This document shows positions 6,864-7,955 of a stretch of DNA of 7,955 nucleotides, piece after piece. The translations under genes and the position numbers were made by a program. The number at the start of each line of letters is the position of its first letter. Within the stretch, counting starts at the first letter, position 1. Source of the stretch: Candidatus Coatesiibacteriota bacterium (GTDB lineage Bacteria; JAFGND01). The stretch lies in NCBI GenBank assembly GCA_016927185.1, contig JAFGND010000104.1, positions 1 through 7,955 on the forward strand, read 5' to 3'. The notes under the pieces are model-generated. The model did not search any database. It had not been told where the DNA came from and saw only the letters and a program-made list of their open reading frames with translations.

Positions 6864-6867
6864 AAAA

Positions 6868-7092
6868 GTGGCATCAAACAAGACAGAATGGGAGTACTTG
6901 ATAATCTCGGAAGAGGAACTTTCAGAATTATCAGGAAAATGCACGTTGAAGAAAGAGAGTACGAATATTTTCAAGGACAATGTTAAGTGCTCTGGGTTGA
7001 ATACACTTGGACAGGAAGGCTGGGAATTAGTAGCAATTGAGGATGAGAAGTATTTTTTCAAAAGAGCTGTCAAATATTATGAGACTTTCTAG
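6868..7092 (+). CDS. DUF4177 domain protein, small cytoplasmic
   Basis: The product has 74 residues, no signal peptide and no membrane segment. It matches the DUF4177 pattern of short proteins: an early W-E-Y strand (residues 8-10, WEYLII), then the hallmark LNTLGQEGWELVAI (44-57) and a final FFKR (63-66). The family is uncharacterised and I infer no biochemical activity. Residues 14-42 (EEELSEL...KDNVKC) are a longer insertion between the first strand and the L-x-x-x-G-x-E-G-W-E-L motif. It contains two of the protein's cysteines, Cys25 and Cys41. The start is GTG with a perfect Shine-Dalgarno four bases upstream, so it should be well translated. The FNT channel gene follows after 15 bases on the same strand, so the two are very likely co-transcribed. 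A role in assembly or control of that channel is possible but is inferred only from position. Confidence 0.85.
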   Translation: MASNKTEWEYLIISEEELSELSGKCTLKKESTNIFKDNVKCSGLNTLGQEGWELVAIEDEKYFFKRAVKYYETF

Positions 7093-7095
7093 AAA

Positions 7096-7103
7096 GAGGG
7101 GGG
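7096..7103 (+). promoter_or_regulatory. Ribosome binding site of the FNT gene, with a run of six G
   Basis: GAGGGGGG lies four bases before the ATG at 7108 and just after the DUF4177 stop. The GAGG core is a normal Shine-Dalgarno sequence. The six-G tract (7098-7103) is unusual in such AT-rich DNA and could be prone to slippage. Confidence 0.6.
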
Positions 7104-7107
7104 AAAA

Positions 7108-7938
7108 ATGGCAGAGAAAATGTTTTTAACACCAATAGAAACAGCAAAAGCTTTGGTAGGGGTTGGCGAAAAGAAAGCTCAACTTCCAATTCTTAAAATG
7201 CTTGTTTTAGGGATATTGGCTGGTGTTTATATAGGCTTTGCGGCACATCTGGCAACCACAATCAGTACAGGTGACTATGCTTTCGGGATAAAGAAATTTC
7301 TTACTGGAGCAGTATTTGCTTGTGGCCTTATGTTAGTCATCATTCCAGGAAGTGAACTATGGACTGGAAATAATCTCATGTCAGTAGCATTGCTTGAAAA
7401 CAAAATCAATATAGCACAGTTACTGAAAAACTGGTTTTTTGTATATCTTGGAAACTTTCTTGGCTCTTTGTTATTAGCTTTGATAATAGCAAATTCCGGC
7501 TTGGCAAGTAATGCAGAGGTAGGTCTTACTGCCTGTTCAATAGCAGCTGGCAAGTGCAGTTTGCCATTTCTGAGTGCACTTTGCAGGGGTATTGGCTGTA
7601 ACTGGCTTGTTTGCCTTGCAGTTGTGATGGCATTAGCTGCACAGGATATCGGTGGAAAAGTCTGGGGTATTTTCTTCCCAATCATGGCATTTGTTGCTTC
7701 AGGCTATGAGCACAGTATTGCCAATATGTACTTCATATCAGCTGGCATCTTCAACAAGATGGACGTTATTAATGTACTGGTAGCAGCTGGCAAGCCAATT
7801 CCACCCAGCTTCGAGGCATTAAACTGGTATAATTTCCTTATAACGAATCTGGTTCCAGTTACTCTGGGTAATTTTATCGGTGGCAGCTTGTTTGTTGGGG
7901 GTATATACTGGTATACTTTTGTAAAGGAAGATAAATAA
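7108..7938 (+). CDS. Formate/nitrite transporter (FNT) family channel
   Basis: This complete 276-residue inner-membrane protein belongs to the pentameric FNT family (FocA, NirC, FdhC), which passes formate, nitrite, hydrosulfide or similar small anions. Six hydrophobic helices lie at about 29-51, 64-80, 107-129, 155-178, 184-210 and 243-271. Key FocA positions are kept: Thr86 in the ELWTGN loop (FocA T91), Lys149 (K156) and the central His202 in GYEHSIANMYF (H209). The constriction residues also correspond: Phe70, Leu74, Leu84 and Phe195, with Trp85 replacing FocA Phe90. The last helix carries the family's NLVPVTLGNFIGGSLFVGGIYW. Substrate cannot be fixed from sequence, since FocA, FdhC and NirC types share these residues, so no gene symbol is given. 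It lies 15 bases after the DUF4177 gene, and no formate lyase, formate dehydrogenase or nitrite reductase gene is in view. The predicted cytoplasmic N-terminus (residues 1-28) is short, and an N-terminal helix of the FocA gating type is plausible. Confidence 0.95.
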   Translation: MAEKMFLTPIETAKALVGVGEKKAQLPILKMLVLGILAGVYIGFAAHLATTISTGDYAFGIKKFLTGAVFACGLMLVIIPGSELWTGNNLMSVALLENKINIAQLLKNWFFVYLGNFLGSLLLALIIANSGLASNAEVGLTACSIAAGKCSLPFLSALCRGIGCNWLVCLAVVMALAAQDIGGKVWGIFFPIMAFVASGYEHSIANMYFISAGIFNKMDVINVLVAAGKPIPPSFEALNWYNFLITNLVPVTLGNFIGGSLFVGGIYWYTFVKEDK

Positions 7939-7955
7939 CCCTCGATTAGTTGTCT

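Larger units (their letters stand above)
6670..6867. other. Divergent intergenic region between clpP and the DUF4177 gene
   Basis: These 198 AT-rich bases hold no plausible gene. They must carry the promoters of both flanking transcription units. Visible in it are TTGACG on the minus strand (6718-6723), TTGACA on the plus strand (6813-6818), and the direct repeat TCTAATCT at 6739-6746 and 6789-6796, 50 bases apart. I see no strong hairpin or riboswitch-like structure. Confidence 0.6.

Noticed and set aside
6801-7073. Minus-strand open frame of 90 codons opposite the DUF4177 gene
   Set aside because: The plus-strand gene has a perfect ribosome binding site and a family motif, while this frame has neither.
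7275-7685. Minus-strand open frame of 136 codons inside the FNT gene
   Set aside because: It is a shadow of the FNT coding frame, with no coherent domain.
7541-7794. Direct repeat TAGCAGCTGGCAAG at 7541-7554 and 7781-7794
   Set aside because: Both copies encode A-A-G-K in different loops of the FNT protein in the same frame. This is best explained by shared codon use, not by a mobile or regulatory repeat.
1-7955. CRISPR array, transposon ends, tRNA or rRNA genes, prophage or defence genes
   Set aside because: Reading both strands I found no spaced repeats, transposase-like frames, cloverleaf-like sequences or defence-family motifs. All sizeable frames are accounted for.

Overview
The window is an ordinary-looking stretch of an AT-rich, diderm (Gram-negative type) bacterial chromosome. 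Two genes have clear lipoprotein signal peptides, and one of these may be an outer-membrane protein. A DUF2723-type membrane protein sits at the left edge, and gyrA, queA and a divergent clpP are housekeeping markers. DUF2723 proteins together with SusE/FN3-like lipoproteins are commonest in the Bacteroidota/Cloacimonadota/Fibrobacterota superphylum. I therefore lean weakly towards that group, perhaps Cloacimonadota-like, but nothing here is diagnostic.

Layout, left to right. (1) 1-1253 (+): the 3' part of a large membrane protein gene whose start lies outside the window. (2) 1270-2286 (-): queA, tRNA queuosine biosynthesis. (3) 2287-2454: a divergent promoter region. (4) 2455-4944 (+): complete gyrA. 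(5) 4952-6669 (-): a three-gene block, transcribed leftward as clpP, then a small FN3-like lipoprotein, then a larger lipoprotein, with each gene overlapping the next. (6) 6670-6867: a second divergent promoter region with no gene. (7) 6868-7938 (+): a DUF4177 small protein followed closely by a formate/nitrite transporter (FNT) family channel. The last 17 bases hold nothing recognisable.

Functional picture. queA and gyrA are core information-processing genes that share only an upstream region. The clpP block links an intracellular protease subunit with two envelope lipoproteins through translational overlap, not with the usual clpX or tig. The ClpP has an intact Ser-His-Asp triad but a short, non-canonical N-terminus, resembling the second ClpP paralogues of chlamydiae. 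The DUF4177-FNT pair looks like a two-gene operon for import or export of formate, nitrite or a related small monovalent anion, with the DUF4177 protein as a possible cytoplasmic partner.

I see no CRISPR array, transposon, tRNA, rRNA or phage gene. There is no convincing undescribed system. The most interesting leads are the ClpP variant and its operon, a possible sliding-clamp-binding motif in the GyrA tail, the DUF4177-FNT pairing, and a TTGAC box 54-59 bases upstream of three separate start codons.
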